Positions 17,381 to 28,625 are shown, numbered from the stretch's first letter. The stretch: DNA of 64,000 nucleotides from Emcibacter nanhaiensis (GCF_006385175.1 NZ_VFIY01000004.1:372001-436000), one strand, 5' to 3'. Program-made: numbers and translations. The notes: generated from the sequence alone by a model not told the origin.

Positions 17381-18559
17381 ATGAATAACCAGGTTAAGAT
17401 CAACGAAAGTGACAAGGCTGCGGCCAAATCTGATAAAAGTCCGGGAAAAAAACAGACAAGGAAAGGCAGCAAAAGCAGGTTTTTCAGGAACAGGAACAAT
17501 ACCCCTGCTTTTGGCGCCATTGATCTTGGAACCAACAACTGCCGCCTTCTGGTGGCCCATCCCACAGCGTCGGGATTCAAGGTTGTTGATGCATTTTCCC
17601 GCATTGTCAGACTGGGCGAGGGGCTGTCCAGCAGTGGCGAGCTGTCCGAGCAGGCCATAGAACGCACGCTGGAAGCGCTGCGAATCTGCGTCGAGAAGAT
17701 GGAGCGCCGGCAGGTCAGGTTCAGCCGCAACGTGGCGACCCAGGCGTGTCGTGAAGCCGGCAACTGCGCCGAATTCATGGAGCGGGTGGAGCGCGAAGTC
17801 CGCATCAAGCTCGATATCATCGACCCCCAGGAGGAAGCCCGGCTTGCGGTTATGGGCTGCAAGGCGCTGCTGGACGAGCGCTATTCCAACGCCATTGTGT
17901 TTGATATCGGCGGCGGCAGTACCGAACTGATCTGGCTCCGCATCGGCGAAAACAAAAATCCGGAAATCATCGGCTGGACCTCGGTGCCGTACGGCGTCGT
18001 CAATCTGTCGGAAAAATACGGCACCAAGCATGCGCTGACCGACGACCAGTATCTGGAAATGAAGAATATGGTGAAGGCCGAGCTTGAGGCCTTTGAGGAG
18101 CAGCACGGCATGCGCGCCCATGTGGAGCGCGGCGAGGTGCAGCTCCTCGGCACCTCCGGCACCATCACCACCTTGACCAGCATGCACCTGGACCTGGAAC
18201 GCTATGACCGCGACCAGGTCGATGGCACCTGGGTCACCAGCGCCCATATGCAGGGTTTGTGCATGGAGCTCAGCCGCATGAGTTACGAGCAGCGCGCCGC
18301 CCGCGGCGGCATCGGCCTCGACCGGGCGGAACTGGTGGTCGCCGGGTGCGCCATCCTGGAGGCCATCATGGATCTCTGGCCGATCGAGCATATCCGGGTT
18401 GCTGACCGGGGAATCAGGGAAGGTGTATTGCTGGACCTGATGGAACAGAACAGGCCGAAACAGAGAAGCCGCAATAACCGGTCCGGCAAGAAGAAATTTT
18501 TCCGCCGCCGGAGAAAGAAAAAAACGCCGGGTAATCCCGCGACGGGGGAAAACACATGA
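17381..18559 (+). CDS. Ppx/GppA phosphatase family protein
   Basis: Actin-like fold enzyme that hydrolyses polyphosphate or converts pppGpp to ppGpp. The phosphate-binding motifs are 'AIDLGTNNCRLLV' (near residue 46) and 'VFDIGGGSTELIW' (about 170). 392 aa, with basic, low-complexity tails at both ends that may bind RNA or polyphosphate. ATG 17381 is the only start in frame after a stop, but its Shine-Dalgarno TGGAG lies 20 bases away with a GGGGC-CAAA-GCCCC hairpin (17360-17373) in between, which could bring them together. It overlaps rlmE by four bases, a common pairing in alphaproteobacteria. Ppx and GppA cannot be separated by sequence alone. Confidence 0.9.
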   Translation: MNNQVKINESDKAAAKSDKSPGKKQTRKGSKSRFFRNRNNTPAFGAIDLGTNNCRLLVAHPTASGFKVVDAFSRIVRLGEGLSSSGELSEQAIERTLEALRICVEKMERRQVRFSRNVATQACREAGNCAEFMERVEREVRIKLDIIDPQEEARLAVMGCKALLDERYSNAIVFDIGGGSTELIWLRIGENKNPEIIGWTSVPYGVVNLSEKYGTKHALTDDQYLEMKNMVKAELEAFEEQHGMRAHVERGEVQLLGTSGTITTLTSMHLDLERYDRDQVDGTWVTSAHMQGLCMELSRMSYEQRAARGGIGLDRAELVVAGCAILEAIMDLWPIEHIRVADRGIREGVLLDLMEQNRPKQRSRNNRSGKKKFFRRRRKKKTPGNPATGENT

Positions 18560-19266
18560 AGCGTCCCAAGCTGACCAGGACCGGCAAGCCCCGGAAGATT
18601 TCCGGCCATGGCATCACCAGCGGCAAGAAAGAGCGGGTGCATACCGCCCGCGGGCGCAAGCTGTCCTCGACCCGCTGGCTGCAGCGGCAATTGAACGATC
18701 CCTATGTGGCGGCGGCCAAACGGGAAGGCTATCGCTCCCGCGCCGCCTACAAGCTGATTGAGCTGGACGAGAAATTCCATTTCCTGAAAAACGCCCATAC
18801 CATCGTCGATCTGGGGGCCGCCCCTGGCGGCTGGACCCAGGTGGTGGCCAAGAAGTGCCCGAAAGACGCGGTCATTGTCGGCATCGATATCCTGCCGATG
18901 GAGCCGGTGGCCGGGGCGACCATCCTGGAGATGGACTTCCTGTCGGAGCAGGCGGAAGCGGAGCTCAGCCGGCTGATCGGCGGTGAGGCGGATCTGGTGA
19001 TCAGCGATATGGCGGCGCCGACCACCGGCCACAAGGAGACCGACCATCTGCGCACTATGGCCCTGGTCGAGGCGGCCTGGTATTTTGCCGAGGATGTGCT
19101 CAAGAAAGGCGGCACTTTTGTCGCCAAGGTATTTGCCGGCGGCACCAACAACGAGCTGCTGGAACGCATGAAGGGCCGGTTCGAGACCATCCGTCACTAT
19201 AAACCGCCGGCCAGCCGCACCGGCTCGCCGGAAACTTACCTGGTGGCCATGGGGTTCCGGGGATAA
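18556..19266 (+). CDS. rlmE: 23S rRNA (uridine-2'-O)-methyltransferase RlmE
   Basis: Methylates U2552 of 23S rRNA during large-subunit maturation. The SAM site 'VDLGAAPGGWTQV' and the K-D-K-E catalytic set are visible: K in 'AAYKLIELD', D in 'ISDMAAPTTGH', K in 'FVAKVFAGG' and E in 'SRTGSPETYLV'. A basic N-terminal extension ('GKPRKISGHGITSGKKERV') fits rRNA binding. 236 aa. It overlaps the ppx/gppA-like gene (ATGA) and is translated with it. Confidence 0.95.
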   Translation: MKRPKLTRTGKPRKISGHGITSGKKERVHTARGRKLSSTRWLQRQLNDPYVAAAKREGYRSRAAYKLIELDEKFHFLKNAHTIVDLGAAPGGWTQVVAKKCPKDAVIVGIDILPMEPVAGATILEMDFLSEQAEAELSRLIGGEADLVISDMAAPTTGHKETDHLRTMALVEAAWYFAEDVLKKGGTFVAKVFAGGTNNELLERMKGRFETIRHYKPPASRTGSPETYLVAMGFRG

Positions 19267-19317
19267 GGCGTGCGAAACAAAATTATCCCGTAAATTTGCT
19301 GTGGGCGCATTTCCTTT

Positions 19318-19346
19318 TTGACCTTTGCGGAAATAGCTGATATTTA
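19318..19346 (+). promoter_or_regulatory. Promoter for the guaB operon
   Basis: TTGACC (19318-19323), 17-base spacer, TATTTA (19341-19346), leaving a leader of about 90 bases before guaB. It is one of the best sigma70-like matches in the window. Confidence 0.6.
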
Positions 19347-19413
19347 CCCAAGGCCAATACCCGAATCCAATTGGCACCGAAACATATTCCTGCCAAGAGG
19401 GGGTTTTTATTAA

Positions 19414-20901
<1,488 letters not shown>

Positions 20902-20913
20902 GGGCACACATAA

Positions 20914-22203
20914 ATGATAGAAGCAGCAAGAATTCAGTCGGTCATCGAACTCGTTGACCGGCTTGGGCAGTCCTTTTCATCCGAAGGGGCTTCTGCCGAC
21001 GTTTTGCTGCGCCAGTATTTCCAGAGCCGGCGCTATGCCGGGTCCAAGGACCGGCGCGCCGTCTCCCGGCTATACTACCAGATCATCCGCCACTGGGGCG
21101 GCCTTGTCCAAGTCTGTGGCGGCCCGGACGCCCGCAGGATGATGCTGGCGGCAATATATTACCTGTTGAATGATGAGAAGGCCTATATTGAAAGCCTTTT
21201 TTCCGGCCAAAAACATGGCCCGGAAGCCTTGTCACCGGAAGAGCAGGAATTTTTGGAAAAAATCACGGCAGAAGGGTTCCGGGAGGTGCTGTATCCGGAC
21301 TGGATGGAAAAAAGCCTCAAGGCCCGGTTTGGCGATGAGCTGGATGACGCCATGAGAGTATTCAATGACCGGGCGCCGGTCGGGTTGCGGGCTAACCTGC
21401 TCAAAGGCGATCGTGCGGCAGCGCAACAGCAGCTTGCGGAGAATCAAATTGAAACGATCCCCGGACAGTGGGCCTCGACTTCCCTGATTCTGGATGAACA
21501 GATACAGTTGCGGGATCTCGGGGTCTATAAACAGGGTCTGATCGAAGTGCAGGATGAGGCCGCCCAACTGGCCGTAGAACTGGCCGATATCCAGCCCGGC
21601 CAGCAGGTGATGGATTATTGTGCCGGGGCAGGGGGCAAAACCCTGGCTGCCGCCGCCTTCATGCAGAACAAAGGCCAGATCTATGCCCTGGATGTCAGCA
21701 AGCCGCGTCTCGGTGAGCTCAAGCCCCGGGCCAAACGGGCCGGGGCCCATGTGGTCCAGACCCTGTTACTGGGCCATAGCGCCGCCAAACGGGAAAAACA
21801 GCTGGAGCAGCACCGGAACCATATGGACCGGGTGCTGCTGGATGTGCCGTGCAGTGGTTCCGGCACCTGGCGACGCAATCCGGAGAGCAAATGGCGGCTG
21901 ACGCCCGATAAACTCTCCGACTACTGCGAAATACAGAAAGAACTTCTGGCCGAGGCCTGGGCGTTTGTGAAGCCCGGCGGACGGCTGGTCTATATGACCT
22001 GTTCAATCTTTATGGAAGAGAACGAGCAGCAGGTCTTTGACTTCGTGACGTCAAATGATGACGTGAACCTGTTGAATTACAAGAATTTTATCAAGGGTGA
22101 CTGCCCCGAATCCCTGTCGCCTGTGGAGGGCGTTCTTCAGCTTTCGCCCCATAAACATAACTGCGACGGTTTCTTCGTCGCCATACTGGAAAAGAGCGCT
22201 TGA
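20914..22203 (+). CDS. rsmB: RsmB/NOP family 16S rRNA (cytosine-5) methyltransferase
   Basis: SAM-dependent RNA m5C methyltransferase of the NOL1/NOP2/Sun family. An N-terminal NusB-like helical part ('[20 protein letters not shown]') precedes the Rossmann domain with '[16 protein letters not shown]', the '[20 protein letters not shown]' loop and the catalytic '[11 protein letters not shown]' cysteine. 429 aa. It lies 12 bases after guaB and 52 before guaA. The NusB-like region suggests RsmB rather than RsmF, but the exact target base is inferred. Confidence 0.88.
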   Translation: MIEAARIQSVIELVDRLGQSFSSEGASADVLLRQYFQSRRYAGSKDRRAVSRLYYQIIRHWGGLVQVCGGPDARRMMLAAIYYLLNDEKAYIESLFSGQKHGPEALSPEEQEFLEKITAEGFREVLYPDWMEKSLKARFGDELDDAMRVFNDRAPVGLRANLLKGDRAAAQQQLAENQIETIPGQWASTSLILDEQIQLRDLGVYKQGLIEVQDEAAQLAVELADIQPGQQVMDYCAGAGGKTLAAAAFMQNKGQIYALDVSKPRLGELKPRAKRAGAHVVQTLLLGHSAAKREKQLEQHRNHMDRVLLDVPCSGSGTWRRNPESKWRLTPDKLSDYCEIQKELLAEAWAFVKPGGRLVYMTCSIFMEENEQQVFDFVTSNDDVNLLNYKNFIKGDCPESLSPVEGVLQLSPHKHNCDGFFVAILEKSA

Positions 22204-22255
22204 GGGCCGGACAATCCGGCTGGACAAGCCAAGGAACAAAGGGTATTTTCCGTTC

Positions 22256-23803
22256 ATGACAGACCGTATTCTTATCATTGATTTTGGCTCCCAGGTGACC
22301 CAGCTGATTGCACGCCGGGTCAGGGAAAGTGGCGTTTATTCAGAAATTGTTCCGTTCAACAATGCGGAAGAAGCGCTGGAGACTTTCAACCCCGCCGGCA
22401 TAATTCTGTCCGGCGGCCCCAACAGCGTCACCGGGATCGAATCCCCGCGCGCGCCGGAAAAAGTCTTTACCATGGGCCTGCCGGTGCTGGGCATCTGCTA
22501 CGGCGAACAGACCATGTGTGAACAGCTTGGCGGCAAGGTGGAAAGCTCCGATGAGCGGGAATTTGGTCGCGCCTTCCTCGACATCACCGATGACTGCAAG
22601 CTGTTTGACGGCATCTGGAACAAGGGTGAGAAACACCAGGTATGGATGAGTCACGGCGACCGGGTCATCGCCCTGCCGGAAGGATTCCGGGTGGTCGGCG
22701 TCAGCGACAATGCGCCCTATGCCGCCATCGCCAATGAAGACAAAAGTTTCTATGCGGTGCAGTTTCATCCGGAAGTGGTACATACCCCGGACGGCGCCAA
22801 ACTGCTGTCCAATTTCGTCCACAACATCTGCGGCTGTGCCGGTGACTGGACCATGGCCTCGTTCAAGGAAACCGCTATTGCTGCGGTGCGCCAGCAGGTC
22901 GGCAGCGGCCGGGTGATCTGCGGCCTGTCCGGCGGGGTCGACAGCTCTGTTGTGGCGGTGCTGCTCCATGAAGCCATCGGCGACCAGCTGACCTGTGTGT
23001 TCGTCGATCACGGCCTGATGCGGGCCAACGAAGCCGATGAAGTGGTGACCCTGTTCCGGGACCACTATAACATCCATCTGGTGCACAAGGACGCCAGCGA
23101 TCTTTTCCACGGCAAACTCGATGGCGTCAATGATCCGGAAAAGAAACGCAAGATCATCGGTGGCCTGTTCATCGATGTGTTCGAGGAAGAAGCCAAGAAA
23201 GTCGGCGGCGCCGATTTCCTGGCCCAGGGCACGCTGTATCCCGATGTGATCGAGAGCGTTTCCTTCACCGGTGGCCCCAGCGTCACCATCAAGTCGCACC
23301 ATAATGTGGGCGGCCTGCCGGAACGCATGAACATGGACCTGGTGGAACCGCTGCGCGAGCTGTTCAAGGACGAGGTGAGGGCGCTCGGCCGCGAGCTCGG
23401 CCTGCCGGAGGCTTTTATCGGCCGTCATCCGTTCCCGGGACCGGGCCTCGCCATCCGTATTCCCGGCGACATCACCCAGGAAAAATGCGACATCCTGCGC
23501 AAGGCCGACAGCATCTACCTGCAGGAAATCAGGAATGCCGGGCTTTATGACGCCATCTGGCAGGCCTTTGCCGTGCTGCTGCCGGTCCGAACCGTCGGCG
23601 TGATGGGGGACGAGCGCACCTATGACTATGTCTGCGCTTTGCGGGCGGTGACCTCCACCGACGGCATGACCGCGGATTATTACCATTTCGACCATGAGTT
23701 CCTGTCCCGGGTGTCGACCCGCATCATCAACGAGGTACGCGGCATCAACCGGGTGGTCTATGACATTACCTCCAAACCCCCGGGAACCATCGAGTGGGAG
23801 TAA
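22256..23803 (+). CDS. guaA: GMP synthase (glutamine-hydrolysing)
   Basis: Converts XMP to GMP using glutamine and ATP. N-terminal amidotransferase with C in '[16 protein letters not shown]' and the H-E pair in '[10 protein letters not shown]'; the ATP pyrophosphatase P-loop '[13 protein letters not shown]' near residue 226; and the C-terminal dimerisation domain ending 'PPGTIEWE'. The ATG at 22256 ([13 protein letters not shown]) gives 515 aa, the usual length; longer readings run into rsmB. It converges on the phosphodiesterase gene with only seven bases between, and no terminator is visible. Confidence 0.97.
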   Translation: MTDRILIIDFGSQVTQLIARRVRESGVYSEIVPFNNAEEALETFNPAGIILSGGPNSVTGIESPRAPEKVFTMGLPVLGICYGEQTMCEQLGGKVESSDEREFGRAFLDITDDCKLFDGIWNKGEKHQVWMSHGDRVIALPEGFRVVGVSDNAPYAAIANEDKSFYAVQFHPEVVHTPDGAKLLSNFVHNICGCAGDWTMASFKETAIAAVRQQVGSGRVICGLSGGVDSSVVAVLLHEAIGDQLTCVFVDHGLMRANEADEVVTLFRDHYNIHLVHKDASDLFHGKLDGVNDPEKKRKIIGGLFIDVFEEEAKKVGGADFLAQGTLYPDVIESVSFTGGPSVTIKSHHNVGGLPERMNMDLVEPLRELFKDEVRALGRELGLPEAFIGRHPFPGPGLAIRIPGDITQEKCDILRKADSIYLQEIRNAGLYDAIWQAFAVLLPVRTVGVMGDERTYDYVCALRAVTSTDGMTADYYHFDHEFLSRVSTRIINEVRGINRVVYDITSKPPGTIEWE

Positions 23804-23810
23804 TCCCCGG

Positions 23811-25043
23811 CTATTTCAACGTTTTTTGAAGGGCGCTCAGGTTTCCGTCGCCGGGTTCGCCCTCAATGCCGATCAATCTGGCCAGCAACGGGTAAATATC
23901 GACGTTATCAAACGGCTCGAGCTGAATGTTGGATTTGAAGGCGGGGCCGGTGGCAATGAACACCGCCGCCATGTCTTTGAGGGAGGGGTCGTATCCGTGT
24001 GACCCCTTTTCCTTGATATCGGCGGCTATTTCCTTGGTGACGATCAGCCAGCCCGGATCCGCCAGGCAGACGATGGGTTCGATGTTTTCATTGGATCCGT
24101 AGTGGTATCGGGCGGGCATCTCCTCCCTGAGCCAACATTCCATATGGTCATGCCGGCCAACCAGCTTTGCCGCCAGTTCCTTGAGGGGAGTTCCGTTTGC
24201 CGGCCGTATGGTCGCATTTGTGTACAGGCCGACGGCTTCGAACTGGTCCGGGGGAAGCAACTCGTCCAGCAAAACAAGATTTCCCACCGGCGAATCCGTC
24301 ATGCCGTGATCCGAGGTAATGACCAGGTTGGTAGTCTGCCATAAATTGCTCTTCTTGAGACCCTCGACCAGACGGGCGATGGCCGCATCAAGCCGTTTAA
24401 GGGTTTGGTTTACTTCCACCGAGTTAGGGCCGTATTTGTGACCGGCGCTGTCCAGGTCGTAAAAATACAGGGTTGCGAAATCAACAGGTTCGCCAATGGA
24501 GCCGAGGAGATCGATCAGCATCTGCGGTTCATCAAGAACGTCAGTGCCCGGAATGAAGGGCTGGAAATGCTTCGGAGGCTTTTGCGCGGAATCCACGCCG
24601 ATGGCCGGCCAGAACATATGGGCGGTTACTTTGCCCTGTTCCTCTGCACTCGCCCAGATCGGTTTTGCCCCGGTCCAGAAAACCGGATTCCTGGCGCCTG
24701 CCGGATCCATCAGGCTGAAGCGAACGCCATATTCCTTGTTGTCAAACAGATTGGCGACAAGGCCATGCTGGTTGGGGGTTTTTCCGGTGATCAGCGTATA
24801 GTGGTTGGGGAAGGTGACCGACGGATATGAGGGACGGACACTGGCCTTGACGCCGCCTTCCGCCAAAGCTGAGAGAGCAGGGGTTATGCCCCGGTCAAGA
24901 TAGTCCGCGCGGAACCCGTCGATGGATACAAGTATCGTCAGCGTGTGTTTTTGAGTGGCCTCTGCACTGGCTTGAGCAGTGAAACCGGCGATCAGAAGGC
25001 CGGCAAACAGGAACGCGAAAATTTTCCCCCATTTCATAGTCAT
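23811..25043 (-). CDS. Secreted nucleotide pyrophosphatase/phosphodiesterase (alkaline phosphatase superfamily)
   Basis: Predicted periplasmic hydrolase of the NPP type. A signal peptide (MKWGKIFAFLFAGLLIAGF..., cleavage near 'ASAEA') leads into 'LVSIDGFRADYLDRG', the nucleophile region 'PSVTFPNHYTLITGKTPNQHG' (Thr) and metal ligands in 'ITSDHGMTDSP' and 'GSHGYDPSLKDMAAVF'. 410 aa, close to family size. NPP enzymes release nucleotides from phosphodiesters, which would fit purine salvage beside guaA, but the adjacency may be chance. An in-frame ATG two codons before MKW cannot be excluded as the start. Substrate unknown. Confidence 0.82.
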   Translation of the reverse strand: MTMKWGKIFAFLFAGLLIAGFTAQASAEATQKHTLTILVSIDGFRADYLDRGITPALSALAEGGVKASVRPSYPSVTFPNHYTLITGKTPNQHGLVANLFDNKEYGVRFSLMDPAGARNPVFWTGAKPIWASAEEQGKVTAHMFWPAIGVDSAQKPPKHFQPFIPGTDVLDEPQMLIDLLGSIGEPVDFATLYFYDLDSAGHKYGPNSVEVNQTLKRLDAAIARLVEGLKKSNLWQTTNLVITSDHGMTDSPVGNLVLLDELLPPDQFEAVGLYTNATIRPANGTPLKELAAKLVGRHDHMECWLREEMPARYHYGSNENIEPIVCLADPGWLIVTKEIAADIKEKGSHGYDPSLKDMAAVFIATGPAFKSNIQLEPFDNVDIYPLLARLIGIEGEPGDGNLSALQKTLK

Positions 25044-25206
25044 TTCCCCCTTGTTTTATCTGCCTCACGAAATTTGTTTGACTACACTAACAATCCGGTT
25101 GGTGCCAGACCACAAATTTAAAACTCAATATTGTATTTTTTGTGCAAAGTGGCTTTTATGCTGCAAATAAGCAGGGCTTGAGACGGATGTAATGCAGAGG
25201 GAAAAA

Positions 25207-25489
25207 GTGAATAAAGAAGCAGACTTGAAACTGGGGGAACCTGTTGAAAACCGGACGCCGCCGCCGGTGCCGGGCAACGATCTGGTTCTGGATGGTAGTT
25301 ATGTCACGCTGTTACCGCTTTCGGCTGCCGATCATGGCGCCGGGCTTCATGCTGCCAATCTGCATGACCGGGACGGGGCGATCTGGGACTATCTGCCCTA
25401 CGGCCCTTTTGCCACCCTCGATGACTATGACTCAGTGGGTGCAATCGGTTGAGAACAAGGCCGACCCTGTGTTGGGCCCTGCTGAATAA
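25207..25489 (+). pseudogene. GNAT N-acetyltransferase remnant (frameshifted and truncated)
   Basis: A GTG at 25207 behind AGAGGG opens a frame reading like the N-terminus of RimJ/RimL-type acetyltransferases: 'GSYVTLLPLSAADHGAGLH', 'WDYLPYGPFATLDDYD'. The frame then stops at 25452. In the +1-shifted frame the likeness continues ('QWVQSVENKADPV') to a stop at 25489. The acetyl-CoA-binding half is missing. So the gene has one frameshift near 25430 and a lost C-terminus, leaving about 90 of some 220 codons. A short expressed peptide cannot be excluded. Confidence 0.65.
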
Positions 25490-25584
25490 TATTTGGGCAG
25501 AATATTTTTGTGCGACTGCTAAAAGAATGCTAGAACCGTTGCAGCATAAATACGTCTGACGAGGGATATGCAGAGGAGAAGTCC

Positions 25585-26409
25585 ATGTATGCAGACCATA
25601 AAGCACGCCGCAATACGGTACGGGATATTGCCAGGCTCAAGGGCCAGCGCCCGATCGTATCACTGACCGCCTATACCGCGCCCATGGCCAACTGGCTCGA
25701 CGACCATGTGGACTTCCTGCTGGTGGGCGACAGCCTCGATATGGTGCTTTATGGCTTTGAGAGCACCACCGGCATGACCCTCGATATCATGATTGAGCAC
25801 ACCAAGGCGGTCATGCGCGGCGCCAAACAGGCCATGGTGGTCATCGACCTGCCGTTCGGCACCTATGAGGAATCCCCGGAAGTGGCCTTCCACAATGCGG
25901 CGCGCGCCATTAAGGAAACCGGCTGCACCGCGGTCAAGCTCGAAGGCGGCGTAGAGATGGCCGACACCATCCGGTATCTTACCGAGCGCAAGGTGGCGGT
26001 GCTGGCCCACATCGGCCTCAAGCCGCAGGCGGTCAATGTCATGGGCGGCTATGTGGCCCAGGGCCGCACCGAAGACAGCTGGGCGCCGATCCTGGAGGAT
26101 GCCCGGGCGATTCAGGAGGCGGGCGCCTTTGCCGTGGTGATCGAAGGGGTGACCGAGCCGCTGGCACAGAAAATCACCGAGGAACTGGACATCCCGACCA
26201 TCGGTATCGGCGCCGGCAAATATTGCGACGGCCAGATCCTGGTCACCGAGGATATGCTGGGCATGTTCCCGGGCAATCCCAAGTTCGTCAAACGCTATGC
26301 GGAAATGGGCAAGATGATCGATCAGGCGGTCGGGCAGTATGCGGAAGAGGTGAAAAGCCGCGACTTCCCGGGCACCGAACATACCTATGCCATGAAAGAG
26401 AAGAAATAA
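25585..26409 (+). CDS. panB: 3-methyl-2-oxobutanoate hydroxymethyltransferase
   Basis: First committed step to pantothenate: adds a hydroxymethyl group from methylene-THF to ketoisovalerate. TIM barrel with Mg-binding 'LLVGDSLDMVLYG', 'FGTYEESPEVAFHNA', 'VKLEGGVEMADTI', 'LAHIGLKPQAVNVMGGY' and 'IPTIGIGAGKYCDGQILV'. 274 aa, normal length. A good AGAGGAGAAG site precedes the ATG. No panC follows; the next gene is yfgM-like. A small AT-rich hairpin after the stop may end transcription. Confidence 0.96.
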   Translation: MYADHKARRNTVRDIARLKGQRPIVSLTAYTAPMANWLDDHVDFLLVGDSLDMVLYGFESTTGMTLDIMIEHTKAVMRGAKQAMVVIDLPFGTYEESPEVAFHNAARAIKETGCTAVKLEGGVEMADTIRYLTERKVAVLAHIGLKPQAVNVMGGYVAQGRTEDSWAPILEDARAIQEAGAFAVVIEGVTEPLAQKITEELDIPTIGIGAGKYCDGQILVTEDMLGMFPGNPKFVKRYAEMGKMIDQAVGQYAEEVKSRDFPGTEHTYAMKEKK

Positions 26410-26435
26410 CGTCCCAATACCGCCACTTTTTTCCG

Positions 26436-26455
26436 AAAATATCGAGCGATATTTT
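26436..26455 (+). terminator. AT-rich hairpin after panB
   Basis: Stem AAAATATC/GATATTTT with loop GAGC, followed by ATT. Weak by terminator standards because the stem is AT-rich and the T tail is part of the stem. Confidence 0.35.
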
Positions 26456-26542
26456 ATTGCGCGTTGCCTTATAGGGAAAGGCGGGCTATCTTGTCCGCTG
26501 ATCAAATATCTGGGCCAAAATAATATGTACAGGAGAGCCTGA

Positions 26543-27187
26543 TTGTCTGAGGAATTTATTCGCGAGGTAGACGAGGATCTGCGTCACCAGCAGCTTGCAA
26601 CATTCTGGAAGAGCTACGGCAAATATATCATCGCAACCGCCGTCGCCATCGTGCTGTTTGTCGCGGGATCACAGGGATATAAAAAATACACGGAAAGCAA
26701 ATATCTTGAGGTGGCCGATCAATATACCAAGGCCCTCGAGAATATCCAGTCCGGCAACCAGCAGCAGGCGCTTGCCGCGCTCAAGGCCCTGGCTGACCAG
26801 GATGTGGAAGGCTACAAGGTCCTGTCCGCCATGCAACGGGCGGCAATTCACCTGAACAACGGGGAGAAAACCCTGGCGGTCGGTATTCTGGAAAATCTGT
26901 CAAAAAGCAGCGGTGTGAGCGATTTCTACAAGGATCTGGCCAGCCTGCAGGCGGCGACCATCCTGATGGATGAAGCCACATATGAGGAGACAACCGCCCG
27001 TCTCGAGCCGCTTCTGGAGCGGGGCAATGAAATGCGGTACCTGGCCCGGGAGCTGCTGGCCATGTCCGCGATCCAGAACGGCGATACAGAAAAGGCCAAA
27101 GTGCTGCTGCGGGAACTCAGCGAAGACCTCGAGACACCGGAACAGGTTAAGTTCAGGGCGAACCAGCTCCTGACAGTGATTGAATAA
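26543..27187 (+). CDS. YfgM-like tetratricopeptide membrane protein
   Basis: The protein has a short cytoplasmic N-terminus ('EEFIREVDEDLRHQQLATFWKSYG'), one membrane helix (about residues 29-45) and a periplasmic TPR-like helical domain to residue 214, the layout of YfgM, an ancillary subunit of the SecYEG translocon that helps periplasmic chaperones. The start is a TTG at 26543 with AGGAGA seven bases before; no other start fits. bamB follows after eight bases and der after that, the same order as yfgM-bamB-der in E. coli. Confidence 0.85.
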   Translation: MSEEFIREVDEDLRHQQLATFWKSYGKYIIATAVAIVLFVAGSQGYKKYTESKYLEVADQYTKALENIQSGNQQQALAALKALADQDVEGYKVLSAMQRAAIHLNNGEKTLAVGILENLSKSSGVSDFYKDLASLQAATILMDEATYEETTARLEPLLERGNEMRYLARELLAMSAIQNGDTEKAKVLLRELSEDLETPEQVKFRANQLLTVIE

Positions 27188-27195
27188 GGCAGAGA

Positions 27196-28551
27196 ATGGG
27201 ATTTTTAATGGCGAGCAACAATATTTTCGGCCGGGCCGCAGGACGTTTTTCTTTGGTAACCCTGCTGCTTGCAGGCCTGTCTGCCTGTAGCGACGGCGGC
27301 GGCGGCGATAAAAACCGCCTGGAAGGGGAGCGTATTCCCGTTCTCACCTTCGAGCAAAGCCTGAAGATTGATCAGCAGGTCGCCAGTGTGCAGATCACCC
27401 TGCCGGCGCCGACCGTCAGTGCCGACTGGCCGCAGCCGGGACAGAACGCACTTCATTATGTGGGGCATCCGGCGCTGGCCGACAGTCCGCAGAAAATCTG
27501 GTCCACTGATATCGGCCAGGGCTCCAACGGCCGCCATGCCCTTGGCGGCATGCCGGTGATTGCCGGCGGCAAGATGTATATGATTGATTCCCGGGCCAAG
27601 GTCCGTGCTTTCAATGCCGAAACCGGCAAAAAGCTGTGGGAACATGAATTCGAGGAAAAAGGCGAGACCAAAAAGAACGCCTATGGCGGCGGCGTCACCT
27701 TTGGCAACGGCACCCTGTATATCACCGACGGCTATGGCCATATCGCGGCCATGGATCCGTCAAATGGTGATGTGAAGTGGCTGACCAGAACCGGCATTCC
27801 CATGCGCGGGGCACCGACCTACGCCGACGGCCGCCTGTTTGCCCTGACCCATGACAACCAGACCTATGCCGTGGACGCCAACACGGGCGAAGTGCTGTGG
27901 AATGAAATCGGCATTTCCGAAAATGCCGGCCTGGTCGGCACCGCGAGCCCGGCCGTGACCGGAAATACGGTAATTTCCGCCTATAGTTCCGGCGAAGTTT
28001 ACGCCATGCGCGTCGAAAACGGCCGCACCCTGTGGACCGACACCCTGTCGCGCCAGGGCCGGCTGACCGCCATGGCCAGCCTGCGTGACGTGGACGGCGA
28101 CCCGGTGATCTATGACAACAAGGTTTACGCCGTCAGCCATTCCGGCCGCATGGTCGCCATCGATCTCAGGAGCGGCACCCGCATCTGGGAACAGAATGTG
28201 GGCAGCCAGTATACCCCCTGGGTTGCCGGCGACTTCATCTATGTGGTGACCCCGGAAAGCCAGGTGGTCTGCGTGACCCGCCGCGAGGGCAAGGTGCGCT
28301 GGATTACCCAGCTGGAGCGCTATAAAAACCCGGATGACCGCAGTGATCCGGTGTTCTGGTCCGGGCCGCTTTTGGCCGGGGACCGGCTGCTGGTGACCTC
28401 GACCCACGGCTATGCGGTGTCGTTGTCGCCTTATACCGGGGATATCCTCAGCGGTATCGACCTGCCGGACGGCGTGGAATACGGGCCGATTATTGCCAAC
28501 GGCACCCTATATTTCATGACAACCGACGGCGAAGTGGTCGCTTACCGCTGA
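27196..28551 (+). CDS. bamB: Outer membrane protein assembly factor BamB (lipoprotein)
   Basis: BAM accessory lipoprotein with an eight-bladed propeller that aids BamA. The N-terminus carries a lipoprotein signal with lipobox L-S-A-C near residue 31, followed by a glycine-rich linker. PQQ-like repeats follow ('YVGHPALADSPQKIW', 'AFNAETGKKLWEH', 'AMDPSNGDVKWL', 'AVDANTGEVLWNE', 'AIDLRSGTRIWEQ'). 451 aa, longer than the E. coli protein but usual for alphaproteobacteria. Start at 27196; an ATG four codons later is also possible. Between yfgM-like and der, a conserved arrangement. Confidence 0.94.
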   Translation: MGFLMASNNIFGRAAGRFSLVTLLLAGLSACSDGGGGDKNRLEGERIPVLTFEQSLKIDQQVASVQITLPAPTVSADWPQPGQNALHYVGHPALADSPQKIWSTDIGQGSNGRHALGGMPVIAGGKMYMIDSRAKVRAFNAETGKKLWEHEFEEKGETKKNAYGGGVTFGNGTLYITDGYGHIAAMDPSNGDVKWLTRTGIPMRGAPTYADGRLFALTHDNQTYAVDANTGEVLWNEIGISENAGLVGTASPAVTGNTVISAYSSGEVYAMRVENGRTLWTDTLSRQGRLTAMASLRDVDGDPVIYDNKVYAVSHSGRMVAIDLRSGTRIWEQNVGSQYTPWVAGDFIYVVTPESQVVCVTRREGKVRWITQLERYKNPDDRSDPVFWSGPLLAGDRLLVTSTHGYAVSLSPYTGDILSGIDLPDGVEYGPIIANGTLYFMTTDGEVVAYR

Positions 28552-28573
28552 TATTGTCATAATCTCATTGATT

Positions 28574-28605
28574 ATTTGGCCCGTTTTGGTAAAAGCGGGC
28601 CAAAT
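28574..28605 (+). terminator. Strong hairpin between bamB and der
   Basis: ATTTGGCCCG + TTTT pair with AAAA + CGGGCCAAAT around a 3-base loop, with one bulged G. The following AAATTTATTGTT is only moderately T-rich. It is either a terminator/attenuator for bamB or a structure in the der leader, ending 20 bases before the der start. Confidence 0.5.
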
Positions 28606-28625
28606 TTATTGTTAAGGTAGAAACC

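Noticed and set aside
19371-19410. Terminator-like TTGGCA...TGCCAA plus T run in the guaB leader as a purine riboswitch
   Set aside because: The stem is only six bases with a long loop, and no aptamer core could be recognised.
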